Positions 43,744-52,341 of a stretch of DNA of 64,000 nt are shown here, piece after piece. Positions within the stretch are counted from its first letter, which is position 1, and each line of letters starts with the position of its first letter. The stretch covers positions 124,001 through 188,000 of the forward strand of contig NZ_JANHLC010000005.1 of NCBI RefSeq assembly GCF_028682395.1, read 5' to 3'. The stretch comes from Pseudomonas putida (GTDB lineage: Bacteria > Pseudomonadota > Gammaproteobacteria > Pseudomonadales > Pseudomonadaceae). The translations under genes and the position numbers were made by a program. Below the pieces are notes generated by a model. It was given only the letters and a program-made list of their open reading frames with translations. It was not told the DNA's origin and did no database searches.

Positions 43744-45795
43744 TTGAAGCTGGAACTCAAGAACAGCTTGTCGGTGAAGTTGCTGAGAGTCGTGCTGCTT
43801 TCGGCACTGATTGTGGGCGTGGTACTCAGTTGTGCGCAGATCGTATTCGACGGTTACAAGACCCGCCAGGCGGTCGCCAGCGACGCCCAGCGCATCCTCG
43901 ACATGTTTCGCGACCCCTCGACCCAGGCCGTCTACAGCCTGGACCGGGAGATGGGCATGCAAGTCATCGAAGGCCTGTTTCAGGACGAGTCTGTGCGCCA
44001 GGCCTCCATCGGCCACCCCAACGAAACCATGCTCGCGCAGAAATCCCGACAATTGCAGCAGTCGCCCAGCCGCTGGCTGACCGACCTGATCCTCGGCCAG
44101 GAACGCACCTTCACCACCCAATTGGTGGGGCGTGGGCCTTATAGCGAGTACTACGGCGACCTGAGCATCACCCTCGACACCGCCAACTACGGCCAGGGTT
44201 TCCTGGTCAACGCAGTGATCATTTTTATCTCCGGTGTCCTGCGCGCACTGGCCATGGGCCTGGTGCTGTACCTGGTCTACCACTGGCTGCTGACCAAGCC
44301 GCTGTCGCGGATTATCGAGCACCTGACCACGATCAACCCCGATCGCCCCAGCGAGCATCAATTACCGTTGCTCAAGGGCCACGAAAAAAACGAGCTGGGC
44401 ATCTGGATCAACACAGCCAACCAGCTGCTGGCGTCCATCGAGCGCAATACCCATTTGCGCCACGAAGCCGAGAACAGCCTGCTGCGCATGGCCCAGTACG
44501 ACTTCCTGACCGGTCTGCCCAACCGCCAGCAGCTACAACAGCAACTGGACAAGATTCTGGTCGATGCCGGGCGCCTGCAACGACGGGTCGCGGTACTGTG
44601 CGTGGGCCTGGATGATTTCAAGGGGATCAACGAGCAATTCAGCTACCAGACCGGCGACCAACTGCTCCTGGCCCTGGCCGATCGCCTGCGCGCCCACAGC
44701 GGTCGGCTCGGCGCCCTCGCCCGCCTCGGCGGCGACCAGTTCGCCCTGGTCCAGGCCGATATCGAGCAACCCTACGAGGCCGCCGAACTGGCCCAGAGCA
44801 TTCTCGATGACCTGGAGGCGCCCTTCGCCCTCGACCACCAGGAAATCCGCCTGCGCGCCACCATCGGGATCACCCTGTTCCCTGAAGACGGCGACAGTAC
44901 CGAAAAGCTGCTGCAAAAAGCCGAACAGACGATGACGCTGGCCAAGACCCGCTCGCGCAATCGTTACCAGTTCTATATCGCCAGTGTCGACAGTGAAATG
45001 CGTCGCCGCCGGGAGCTGGAAAAGGATTTGCGCGAAGCCCTGGTGCGCAACCAGTTCTACCTGGTCTACCAGCCGCAGATCAGCTACCGCGACCAGCGCG
45101 TGGTCGGCGTCGAAGCCCTGATCCGCTGGCAGCACCCCGAACATGGCCTGGTGCCGCCGGACCTGTTTATCCCCCTGGCCGAACAGAACGGCACCATCAT
45201 CGCCATCGGCGAATGGGTGCTGGACCAGGCCTGCCGCCAATTGCGCGAATGGCATGACCAGGGCTTCAGCGATTTGCGCATGGCGGTCAACCTGTCCACG
45301 GTGCAGTTGCACCACAGCGAACTGCCGCGCGTGGTCAACAACCTCCTGCAGATGTACCGCCTGCCGCCGCGCAGCCTGGAGCTGGAAGTCACCGAGACCG
45401 GCCTGATGGAAGACATCAGCACGGCCGCCCAGCACCTGCTCAGCCTGCGCCGCTCCGGCGCGCTGATCGCCATCGATGACTTCGGCACCGGCTATTCATC
45501 GCTCAGCTATCTGAAAAGCCTGCCCCTGGACAAAATCAAGATCGACAAGAGCTTCGTCCAGGACCTGCTCGACGACGATGACGACGCCACCATCGTGCGG
45601 GCGATTATCCAGCTGGGCAAAAGCCTGGGTATGCAGGTGATTGCCGAGGGCGTCGAAACCCGCGAGCAGGAGGCCTATATCATCAGCGAGGGTTGCCATG
45701 AGGGCCAGGGCTACTTCTACAGCAAGCCGCTGCCGGCACGGGAGTTGAGCGTCTATCTCAAGCAGGCGCAGCGCAGCAAGGCGGCGATTTCCTGA
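43744..45795 (+). CDS. bifA: c-di-GMP phosphodiesterase BifA (GGDQF-EAL)
   Basis: 683 residues. Two membrane helices (about 13-35 and 155-180) flank a periplasmic domain, followed by a degenerate GGDEF (LARLGGDQF at 329-333) and an intact EAL domain (GVEALIRW, EAL at 457-459; DDFGTGYSSLSYLKSLPLDK as loop 6). BifA degrades c-di-GMP and represses biofilm formation; the altered GGDQF is its known mark and the sodB neighbourhood matches P. aeruginosa. The start is TTG 43744 with AAGGAA 9 bases ahead; no ATG is available nearby. Confidence 0.93.
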   Translation: MKLELKNSLSVKLLRVVLLSALIVGVVLSCAQIVFDGYKTRQAVASDAQRILDMFRDPSTQAVYSLDREMGMQVIEGLFQDESVRQASIGHPNETMLAQKSRQLQQSPSRWLTDLILGQERTFTTQLVGRGPYSEYYGDLSITLDTANYGQGFLVNAVIIFISGVLRALAMGLVLYLVYHWLLTKPLSRIIEHLTTINPDRPSEHQLPLLKGHEKNELGIWINTANQLLASIERNTHLRHEAENSLLRMAQYDFLTGLPNRQQLQQQLDKILVDAGRLQRRVAVLCVGLDDFKGINEQFSYQTGDQLLLALADRLRAHSGRLGALARLGGDQFALVQADIEQPYEAAELAQSILDDLEAPFALDHQEIRLRATIGITLFPEDGDSTEKLLQKAEQTMTLAKTRSRNRYQFYIASVDSEMRRRRELEKDLREALVRNQFYLVYQPQISYRDQRVVGVEALIRWQHPEHGLVPPDLFIPLAEQNGTIIAIGEWVLDQACRQLREWHDQGFSDLRMAVNLSTVQLHHSELPRVVNNLLQMYRLPPRSLELEVTETGLMEDISTAAQHLLSLRRSGALIAIDDFGTGYSSLSYLKSLPLDKIKIDKSFVQDLLDDDDDATIVRAIIQLGKSLGMQVIAEGVETREQEAYIISEGCHEGQGYFYSKPLPARELSVYLKQAQRSKAAIS

Positions 45796-45804
45796 GCCCC
45801 GACC

Positions 45805-45842
45805 TTCACGCGGTGCCCGACGACGCTCGAGCGCCGCGTGAA
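45805..45842 (+). terminator. hairpin downstream of bifA
   Basis: TTCACGCGG and CCGCGTGAA pair perfectly; the loop itself contains the palindrome CGCTCGAGCG. It begins 9 bases after the stop. No T-run. Confidence 0.5.
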
Positions 45843-45876
45843 TAGGAAATATTTACAACTCCAGCCCTTTACATAA

Positions 45877-45895
45877 AATGCAAATCTTTCGCATT
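45877..45895. promoter_or_regulatory. candidate Fur box before icmP
   Basis: AATGCAAATCTTTCGCATT is an inverted repeat resembling GCAAATGATTCGCATT-type Fur sites, about 60 bases before the icmP start. Confidence 0.5.
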
Positions 45896-45954
45896 ATGTG
45901 TCAGTTTTGCGCGCGCCGCGCGCCTGTCCAACCTCTCGAAGCAGGATTTTCGCC

Positions 45955-47289
45955 ATGATTCGTATGCCTCTGGCCACCGCCAGTCTGTTGGCCATCGCCA
46001 TTTCCCTCGCCGGTTGCGGCGACAAGGAAAAGGCGGCTGCTCCTCAAGCACCGACCCCAGCCGCCAGCACCACCGCTCCTGCCGCCAGCGCCGGCCAGGT
46101 CGATGAAGCCGCCGCCAAAGCGGTTGTCGGGCATTACGCCGACCTGGTCTTCGCGGTCTACAGTGACGCCGAATCCACTGCGAAAACCCTGCAAACCGCA
46201 ATCGACGCATTCCTCGCCAAGCCCAACGACGACACCCTGAAAGCCGCCCGGGCCGCCTGGGTCGCTGCACGCGTACCTTACCTGCAGAGCGAAGTGTTCC
46301 GCTTCGGCAACACCATCATCGACGACTGGGAAGGCCAGGTGAACGCCTGGCCCCTGGACGAAGGCCTGATCGACTACGTCGACAAGAGCTACGAGCACGC
46401 CCTGGGCAACCCTGGCGCGACCGCCAATATCATCGCCAACACCGAGATCCAGGTCGGCGAAGACAAGATCGACGTCAAGGACATCACCCCCGAGAAACTC
46501 GCCAGCCTGAACGAGCTGGGCGGTTCCGAGGCCAACGTCGCGACCGGCTACCACGCCATCGAATTCCTGCTCTGGGGCCAGGACCTGAACGGCACCGGCC
46601 CGGGCGCCGGCAACCGTCCGGCCACGGACTACCTGGAAGGCACCGGTGCGACCGGTGGCCACAACGACCGTCGTCGCGCTTACCTCAAAGCCGTGACCGA
46701 GCTGCTGGTCAGCGATCTGGAAGAAATGGTCGGCAACTGGAAGCCGAACGTGGCCGACAACTACCGCGCCACCCTGGAAGCAGAACCTGCCGAAAGCGGC
46801 CTGCGCAAAATGCTGTTCGGCATGGGCAGCCTGTCTCTCGGCGAACTGGCCGGCGAGCGCATGAAGGTTTCCCTGGAAGCCAACTCCCCGGAAGACGAAC
46901 ACGACTGCTTCAGCGACAACACCCACAACTCGCAGTTCTACGACGCCAAGGGCATCCGTAACGTCTACCTGGGCGAGTACACCCGTACCGATGGCACCCA
47001 GCTGACCGGCGCCAGCCTGTCCTCCCTGGTCGCCAAGATCGACCCGGCTACCGATGCGGCCCTCAAGGCCGACCTGGAAGCCACCGAAGCGAAAATGCAG
47101 GTCATCGTCGACCACGCCAACAAGGGTGAGCACTACGACCAACTGATCGCCGCAGGCAACGAAGCCGGCAACCAGATCGTACGCGACGCCATCGCCGCCC
47201 TGGTCAAACAGACCGGTTCGATCGAGCAGGCCGCTGGCAAGCTGGGCATCAGCGACCTGAACCCGGACAACGCCGATCACGAATTCTGA
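45955..47289 (+). CDS. icmP: Imelysin-family lipoprotein, insulin-cleaving metalloproteinase homologue
   Basis: 444 residues. A lipoprotein signal with Cys21 (ISLAGC) is followed by an Ala/Pro linker and an imelysin (M75/EfeO-like) domain. The family motif GxHxxE is intact (GYHAIE, 198-203). The name comes from the P. aeruginosa PA4370 protease, but structural work on the family points to iron binding and uptake, and the candidate Fur box agrees. CAGGA precedes ATG 45955. A terminator follows, so the next genes form a separate transcript or rely on readthrough. Confidence 0.92.
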   Translation: MIRMPLATASLLAIAISLAGCGDKEKAAAPQAPTPAASTTAPAASAGQVDEAAAKAVVGHYADLVFAVYSDAESTAKTLQTAIDAFLAKPNDDTLKAARAAWVAARVPYLQSEVFRFGNTIIDDWEGQVNAWPLDEGLIDYVDKSYEHALGNPGATANIIANTEIQVGEDKIDVKDITPEKLASLNELGGSEANVATGYHAIEFLLWGQDLNGTGPGAGNRPATDYLEGTGATGGHNDRRRAYLKAVTELLVSDLEEMVGNWKPNVADNYRATLEAEPAESGLRKMLFGMGSLSLGELAGERMKVSLEANSPEDEHDCFSDNTHNSQFYDAKGIRNVYLGEYTRTDGTQLTGASLSSLVAKIDPATDAALKADLEATEAKMQVIVDHANKGEHYDQLIAAGNEAGNQIVRDAIAALVKQTGSIEQAAGKLGISDLNPDNADHEF

Positions 47290-47309
47290 TCTGCCTGGCC
47301 GTGTGACTG

Positions 47310-47337
47310 AAAAGGCGACCTACGGGTCGCCTTTTTT
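47310..47337 (+). terminator. intrinsic terminator of icmP
   Basis: AAAAGGCGACC and GGTCGCCTTTTTT flank TACG, 20 bases after the stop. Confidence 0.92.
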
Positions 47338-47464
47338 CATCGCCGCTCTTCCACACCCCCGCGCACTTGCGCCAAATCAAAGCAAACGCTAATCCCTCTT
47401 ATTCAAACTCCCCTACCCTGATAGACTTTGCGCCTCCGATTCTGCCCGCCGCCCTGGACCCCCG

Positions 47465-48892
47465 ATGCCTTCGCTGCCCCTTCGCCTGTCAACGCTGCTG
47501 CTGGTGCTCGGCTTGAGCGCCTGTGATGACGCACCGCGTTTCACTCAGGCAGAACCCGGCGAAGCACGCTCCGGTGGCAGTACCACCGTGCGCAAGGCCG
47601 ATCGCAATGCCTTTTCCCTGCCCTCGGCCAACCTGTCGCCCACCCGGCGCCTGGACTTCAACGTCGGCAACAGTTTTTTCCGCAATCCCTGGGTCATCGC
47701 CCCCGCCACGACCACGGCCCGCGACGGCCTCGGCCCACTGTTCAATACCAATGCCTGCCAGAACTGCCATATCAAGGACGGCCGCGGCCATCCGCCCGCG
47801 CCGGGGGCAAAGCATGCAGTGTCGATGCTGATACGGCTGTCGATCCCCGATGCCCCGGCCTACGCCAGTGTCATCGAGCAGGTTGGCGTTGTGCCGGAGC
47901 CGGTCTACGGCGTTCAGTTGCAGGATATGGCCATCCCCGGCGTGACGCCGGAGGGCAAGGTCCGGGTCGAGTACGACAGCGTGCCGGTACGCTTCAAGGA
48001 CGGCACCCTGGTCGAGTTGCGCAAACCGCGACTGGCCATTACCCAGTTGGGCTATGGCCCGATGCACCCGGATACCCGCTTCTCGGCACGGGTCGCCCCA
48101 CCGATGATCGGCCTGGGCCTGTTGGAAGCGATCCCCGATGCAGCAATCCTGGCCAATGCCGACCCCGAGGACAAGAATGGCGACGGCATTGCCGGCCGGG
48201 CCAATATTGTCTGGGACGACGCCCTGCAAAAGCCGGTGATCGGCCGGTTTGGCTGGAAAGCCGGCCAACCGAACCTCAATCAACAAAATGTTCACGCGTT
48301 TTCTGGTGATATGGGCCTGACCACCAGCCTGAAGCGTACCGATGACTGCACACCGACCCAGACCGCCTGCCTGCAGGCCCCCAATGGCAATGGCCCGGAC
48401 AACGAGCCGGAAGTCAGCGACAACATCCTGCGCCTGGTGCTGTTCTACAGCCGCAACCTCGCCGTGCCCGCGCGGCGCGATGTCGGTGCGCCCCAGGTAC
48501 TGGCCGGCAAGAATCTGTTCTACCAGGCCGGCTGCCCGGCCTGCCATGTACCGAGTTTCACCACCGGGGCCGATGCCGCGGAACCCGAACTGGCCAACCA
48601 GATGATCCGTCCGTACAGCGACCTGCTGCTCCATGACATGGGCCCGGGCCTGGCCGACCAGCGCAGCGAATTCCAGGCCGGGGGCCAGGATTGGCGCACG
48701 CCACCACTCTGGGGCCTGGGCCTGACACAAACCGTCAGCGGCCATACCCAGTTGCTGCACGACGGCCGCGCCCGCAATGCGCTCGAAGCGGTGCTCTGGC
48801 ACGGCGGCGAAGCACTCCCGGCCCAGCAACATGTTCTGACCTTCAATGCCGAGCAGCGCGCCGCGCTTCTGGCGTTCCTGAATTCTTTATAA
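47465..48892 (+). CDS. Dihaem c-type cytochrome lipoprotein (DUF1111, thiol-oxidoreductase-like)
   Basis: 475 residues. A lipoprotein signal (LGLSAC, Cys20) and two haem-attachment sites, C98QNCH102 and C357PACH361, of the COG3488 family. The stretch DPEDKNGDGIAGRAN resembles a calcium-binding loop. It is expected to be membrane-anchored in the periplasm and to transfer electrons. It begins a tight three-gene set with gaps of 12 and 2 bases. Such proteins co-occur with imelysins, suggesting redox handling of iron or another metal; the substrate is not known. Confidence 0.9.
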   Translation: MPSLPLRLSTLLLVLGLSACDDAPRFTQAEPGEARSGGSTTVRKADRNAFSLPSANLSPTRRLDFNVGNSFFRNPWVIAPATTTARDGLGPLFNTNACQNCHIKDGRGHPPAPGAKHAVSMLIRLSIPDAPAYASVIEQVGVVPEPVYGVQLQDMAIPGVTPEGKVRVEYDSVPVRFKDGTLVELRKPRLAITQLGYGPMHPDTRFSARVAPPMIGLGLLEAIPDAAILANADPEDKNGDGIAGRANIVWDDALQKPVIGRFGWKAGQPNLNQQNVHAFSGDMGLTTSLKRTDDCTPTQTACLQAPNGNGPDNEPEVSDNILRLVLFYSRNLAVPARRDVGAPQVLAGKNLFYQAGCPACHVPSFTTGADAAEPELANQMIRPYSDLLLHDMGPGLADQRSEFQAGGQDWRTPPLWGLGLTQTVSGHTQLLHDGRARNALEAVLWHGGEALPAQQHVLTFNAEQRAALLAFLNSL

Positions 48893-48904
48893 GAGGAGCC
48901 GGAT

Positions 48905-49969
48905 ATGTTCCGCCCCAAACTGTTGTTCACCAGCCTTGCCGCCCTCGCCCTCGGTGCCTGCTCGCCGCAGGATCCCCAGGCGGTCACCTCGGCGGCCATT
49001 GCAAAGCAAGTGATCCTGCCGACCTACAGCCGCTGGGTCGAAGCCGACCGTCAGTTGGCGGTCAGCGCCCTGGCCTTCTGCCAGGGCAAGGAAAGCCTGG
49101 ACACTGCCCGGGCCGACTTCCTCCACGCTCAAAAAGCCTGGGCTGAGTTGCAACCGTTGCTGATCGGCCCGCTGGCCGAAGGCAATCGGGCCTGGCAGGT
49201 GCAGTTCTGGCCGGACAAGAAAAACCTGGTCGGCCGTCAGGTCGAGCAATTGGTCACGGCCCAGCCGCAGATCGATGCCGCCGCTCTGGCCAAGTCCAGC
49301 GTCGTGGTCCAGGGCCTCTCGGCCTATGAGTACATCCTTTACGACAGCAAGATCGACCTGGCCGACAGCGCCCAGAAAGCGCGCTACTGCCCACTGCTGA
49401 CCGCCATTGGCGAGCGCCAGAAGCAACTGGCCGAGGAAATCCTCGAGCGCTGGAATACCAACGACGGCATGCTTGCGCAGATGAGCAAGTTCCCCAATCA
49501 GCGCTACGCCGATTCCCACGAAGCCATTGCCGATCTGTTGCGTGTTCAAGTCACCGCTCTGGACAGCCTGAAGAAAAAACTGGGCACGCCCATGGGGCGC
49601 CAAAGCAAAGGCATCGCACAACCCTTCCAGGCCGATGCCTGGCGTAGCCAGTCGTCCCTGCAAGGCCTCGAAGCTAGCCTCGCGGCGGCCCGTACCGTCT
49701 GGGCCGGGGTCGACGGCAAAGGCCTGCGCGGCCTGCTGCCCGCCGAGCAGAAGGCCCTGGCCGAGAAGATCGACGCGGCCTATGACGCGTCCCTGAAACT
49801 GTTCGCCAGCAACCAGCGTTCGCTGACTGAGATGCTCGGCGACGATGCCGGCCGTCAGCAACTCAATGACCTCTATGACAGCCTCAATGTGGTCCATCGC
49901 CTGCACGAAGGCGAACTGGCCAAGGCGCTGGGCATCCAACTGGGCTTCAACGCCAACGACGGTGACTGA
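48905..49969 (+). CDS. Imelysin-family lipoprotein with altered motif
   Basis: 354 residues. Lipoprotein signal (LALGAC, Cys19) and an imelysin domain distinct from IcmP. At the place of the GxHxxE motif it has GLSAYE (137-142): the histidine is serine. AGAGGAG precedes ATG 48905. Its position between the dihaem protein and the DUF1513 protein points to a shared periplasmic task; loss of the histidine suggests a structural or different metal-binding role. Confidence 0.88.
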   Translation: MFRPKLLFTSLAALALGACSPQDPQAVTSAAIAKQVILPTYSRWVEADRQLAVSALAFCQGKESLDTARADFLHAQKAWAELQPLLIGPLAEGNRAWQVQFWPDKKNLVGRQVEQLVTAQPQIDAAALAKSSVVVQGLSAYEYILYDSKIDLADSAQKARYCPLLTAIGERQKQLAEEILERWNTNDGMLAQMSKFPNQRYADSHEAIADLLRVQVTALDSLKKKLGTPMGRQSKGIAQPFQADAWRSQSSLQGLEASLAAARTVWAGVDGKGLRGLLPAEQKALAEKIDAAYDASLKLFASNQRSLTEMLGDDAGRQQLNDLYDSLNVVHRLHEGELAKALGIQLGFNANDGD

Positions 49970-49971
49970 TA

Positions 49972-51069
49972 ATGCTAAGACGCCAGGCAGTGGCTCTCGG
50001 TAGCCTGTTGCTCAGTGCAGTGACACTGGGCGGCTGGACGCTGTTCAAAAGCAAGGGCAGCCAGCCATTGCTGCTGTCGGCCCGTGACGATGGCGACGGC
50101 CAGCACTATGCCGTGGGTTACCGCCTGGACGGCACCCGGGTGTTCGCCACCCAGGTGGCCCAGCGCTGCCACGACATCATCAATCATCCCAGCCAGCCCT
50201 TGGCTCTGTTTGTCGCCCGCCGCCCCGGCACCGAGAGCTACCTGATCGACCTGCGCGACGGGCGCCTGCTGCAGACCGTCGCCTCCCAGCCGAACCGGCA
50301 TTTCTACGGCCACGCGGTGATCCACCAGAGCGGCCAATGGCTGTACGCCACTGAGAACGACACCACCGACCCAGGCCGTGGTCTGCTCGGGGTCTATCGC
50401 TTCGAGAATGAGCGGCTGGTCCACAGCGGCGAGATTTCCACCCACGGCATCGGTCCGCACCAGGTGTCTTGGATGCCCGATGGCGAAACCCTGGTGGTGG
50501 CCAACGGCGGTATTCGTACCGAAGCCGAAAGCCGGGTCGAGATGAACCTGGATGCAATGCAGCCAAGCCTGGTGCTGATGCAGCGCGACGGCACGCTGCT
50601 GAGCAAAGAGACCCTGGCCCAGCAGATGAACAGCGTGCGCCACCTAGGGATCGCCAGCGACGGCACCATCGTCGCCGGCCAGCAGTTCATGGGCGATGCT
50701 CACGAGACCTCGCAGCTGTTGGCGATCAAGCGTCCTGGCCAACCCTTCGAGGCCTTCCCGGTCGCTGCCGAGCAATTGCACGCCATGGGCCATTACACCG
50801 CCAGTGTCGCCGTGCACAGCGAACTGCGCCTGGTGGCGCTGACCGCACCACGGGGCAATCGCTTCTTTATCTGGGATCTGGACAGCGGCGCCCTGCGCCT
50901 GGACGCGCCGCTGCCGGACTGTGCCGGGGTCGGCGCGGTGGCCGATGGCTTTGTCGTCACCTCAGGCCAAGGCCGCTGCCGTCTCTACAACTGCCGCCAA
51001 CCCACGCTGGCCGCCCAGCCGCTGGACCTTCCCGCTGGCCTGTGGGACAACCATCTGCACCTGATTTAA
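49972..51069 (+). CDS. DUF1513 beta-propeller-like exported protein
   Basis: 365 residues. N-terminus MLRRQAVALGSLLLSAVTLG is a possible Tat-type signal (twin Arg then hydrophobic). The rest is beta-rich with repeated blade-like segments (LLLSARDDGDGQHYAVGY, LYATENDTTDPGRGLLGVYR, MPDGETLVVANGGI), consistent with DUF1513. It starts 2 bases after the imelysin gene. Function unknown; the association with imelysin and dihaem proteins is conserved. Confidence 0.86.
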   Translation: MLRRQAVALGSLLLSAVTLGGWTLFKSKGSQPLLLSARDDGDGQHYAVGYRLDGTRVFATQVAQRCHDIINHPSQPLALFVARRPGTESYLIDLRDGRLLQTVASQPNRHFYGHAVIHQSGQWLYATENDTTDPGRGLLGVYRFENERLVHSGEISTHGIGPHQVSWMPDGETLVVANGGIRTEAESRVEMNLDAMQPSLVLMQRDGTLLSKETLAQQMNSVRHLGIASDGTIVAGQQFMGDAHETSQLLAIKRPGQPFEAFPVAAEQLHAMGHYTASVAVHSELRLVALTAPRGNRFFIWDLDSGALRLDAPLPDCAGVGAVADGFVVTSGQGRCRLYNCRQPTLAAQPLDLPAGLWDNHLHLI

Positions 51070-51175
51070 CCTCACCGATATCCTCCCCCTTGGCAGCGCC
51101 CGGGGGGCGGATTAAGGTGCGGGTCTGAACGACGTTCTCTCGTTGGCTCTTCGACGTTTTCCAAGGAACCGGAAT

Positions 51176-52327
51176 ATGCTGCGCCGCCGCATGCTGATCA
51201 TGTTGGGTATTGTCGTGTTGATCGTGCTGGCGCTCGCCGGCTACAAAGCCTTTTCCATCTACCGACAGATCCAGGTCTTCTCCGCGCCGAAACCGCCGGT
51301 CAGCGTGGCCGTGGCCATCGCCCGCGAACAGCCGTGGCAGGAGCGTCTGCCGACCGTCGGCACCCTGCGCGCCTTGCAGGGCGTCGACCTGAGCCTGGAA
51401 GTGGCGGGCACCGTAACGGACGTACAGTTCGAGTCCGGCCAGAAGGTCAAGGCCGGGCAACCCATCGTCCAGCTCGACAATGCCGTGGAAACCGCCCTGC
51501 TCGGCACCGCCCAGGCCGACCTGGGCCTGGCCCAGCTCGACTATGGCCGCGGCAGTCAGTTGGTCGGCAGCCAGGCGATCTCCAAGGGCGAGTTCGACCG
51601 CCTCTTTGCGCAATTGCAAAAAAACAAGGCCACGGTCAACCAACTCAAGGCCAGCCTGGCGAAGAAACACATCGTCGCGCCGTTCAGCGGCACCATCGGG
51701 ATTCGCCAGGTGGACGTCGGCGACTACCTCGCCAGCGGCGCAATCATCGCGACCCTGCAGGACGTGAGCAGCCTCTACGTCGACTTCTACCTGCCGGAAC
51801 AAGCCATTCCCAAATTGTCCATTGGCCAACCGCTCCAGGTCAGCGTGCCGGCCTATCCCAACCAGCGCTTCCCCGGTGAACTCAAGGCCATCAATCCCAA
51901 GGTCGAGGACAGCACCCGCAATGTGCTGATCCGCGCCACCCTGGCCAACCCGGACGGCAAATTGCTGCCCGGTATGTTCGCCAGCCTCCAGGTGCTGCTG
52001 CCGGATCCACAACCACAGATCGTCATTCCGGAAACCGCGATTACCTACACGCTCTACGGCAATTCGGTGTACGCAGTCGTCCCCAAGAAGGACGCCAATG
52101 GCCAACCGGAAAATGACCCGCAAGGCCAGCCGGTACTGATCGCCGAGCGGCGCTTCGTCGAGACCGGCGAACGCCGCGACGGCCTGGTCAAGGTGATCAA
52201 GGGCCTGCAGGACGGCGACCAGGTGGTCAGTGCCGGCCAACTCAAGCTCGACAACGGCGCGACCCTGGCCATCAGCCCCGACAAGGCCTTGTCGGCCCCA
52301 CAGACCAGCCCGCCCCGCGCTGACTGA
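51176..52327 (+). CDS. mexV: RND efflux membrane fusion protein (MexV-like)
   Basis: 383 residues. An N-terminal anchor (MLIMLGIVVLIVLALAGYKA), lipoyl halves (VDLSLEVAGTVTDVQFESG and KKHIVAPFSGTIGIRQVDVG), coiled coil and barrel domains of the HlyD/AcrA type. Located as the P. aeruginosa mexV gene between the DUF1513 gene and the RND pump. AAGGAA precedes ATG 51176. No outer-membrane channel gene follows, in line with MexVW, which uses OprM. Confidence 0.85.
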   Translation: MLRRRMLIMLGIVVLIVLALAGYKAFSIYRQIQVFSAPKPPVSVAVAIAREQPWQERLPTVGTLRALQGVDLSLEVAGTVTDVQFESGQKVKAGQPIVQLDNAVETALLGTAQADLGLAQLDYGRGSQLVGSQAISKGEFDRLFAQLQKNKATVNQLKASLAKKHIVAPFSGTIGIRQVDVGDYLASGAIIATLQDVSSLYVDFYLPEQAIPKLSIGQPLQVSVPAYPNQRFPGELKAINPKVEDSTRNVLIRATLANPDGKLLPGMFASLQVLLPDPQPQIVIPETAITYTLYGNSVYAVVPKKDANGQPENDPQGQPVLIAERRFVETGERRDGLVKVIKGLQDGDQVVSAGQLKLDNGATLAISPDKALSAPQTSPPRAD

Positions 52328-52341
52328 TCAAGGAGCCCCCC

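Noticed and set aside
45901..47280. 459-codon open frame antisense to icmP
   Set aside because: Shadow frame; the plus-strand lipoprotein has signal, motif and ribosome site.
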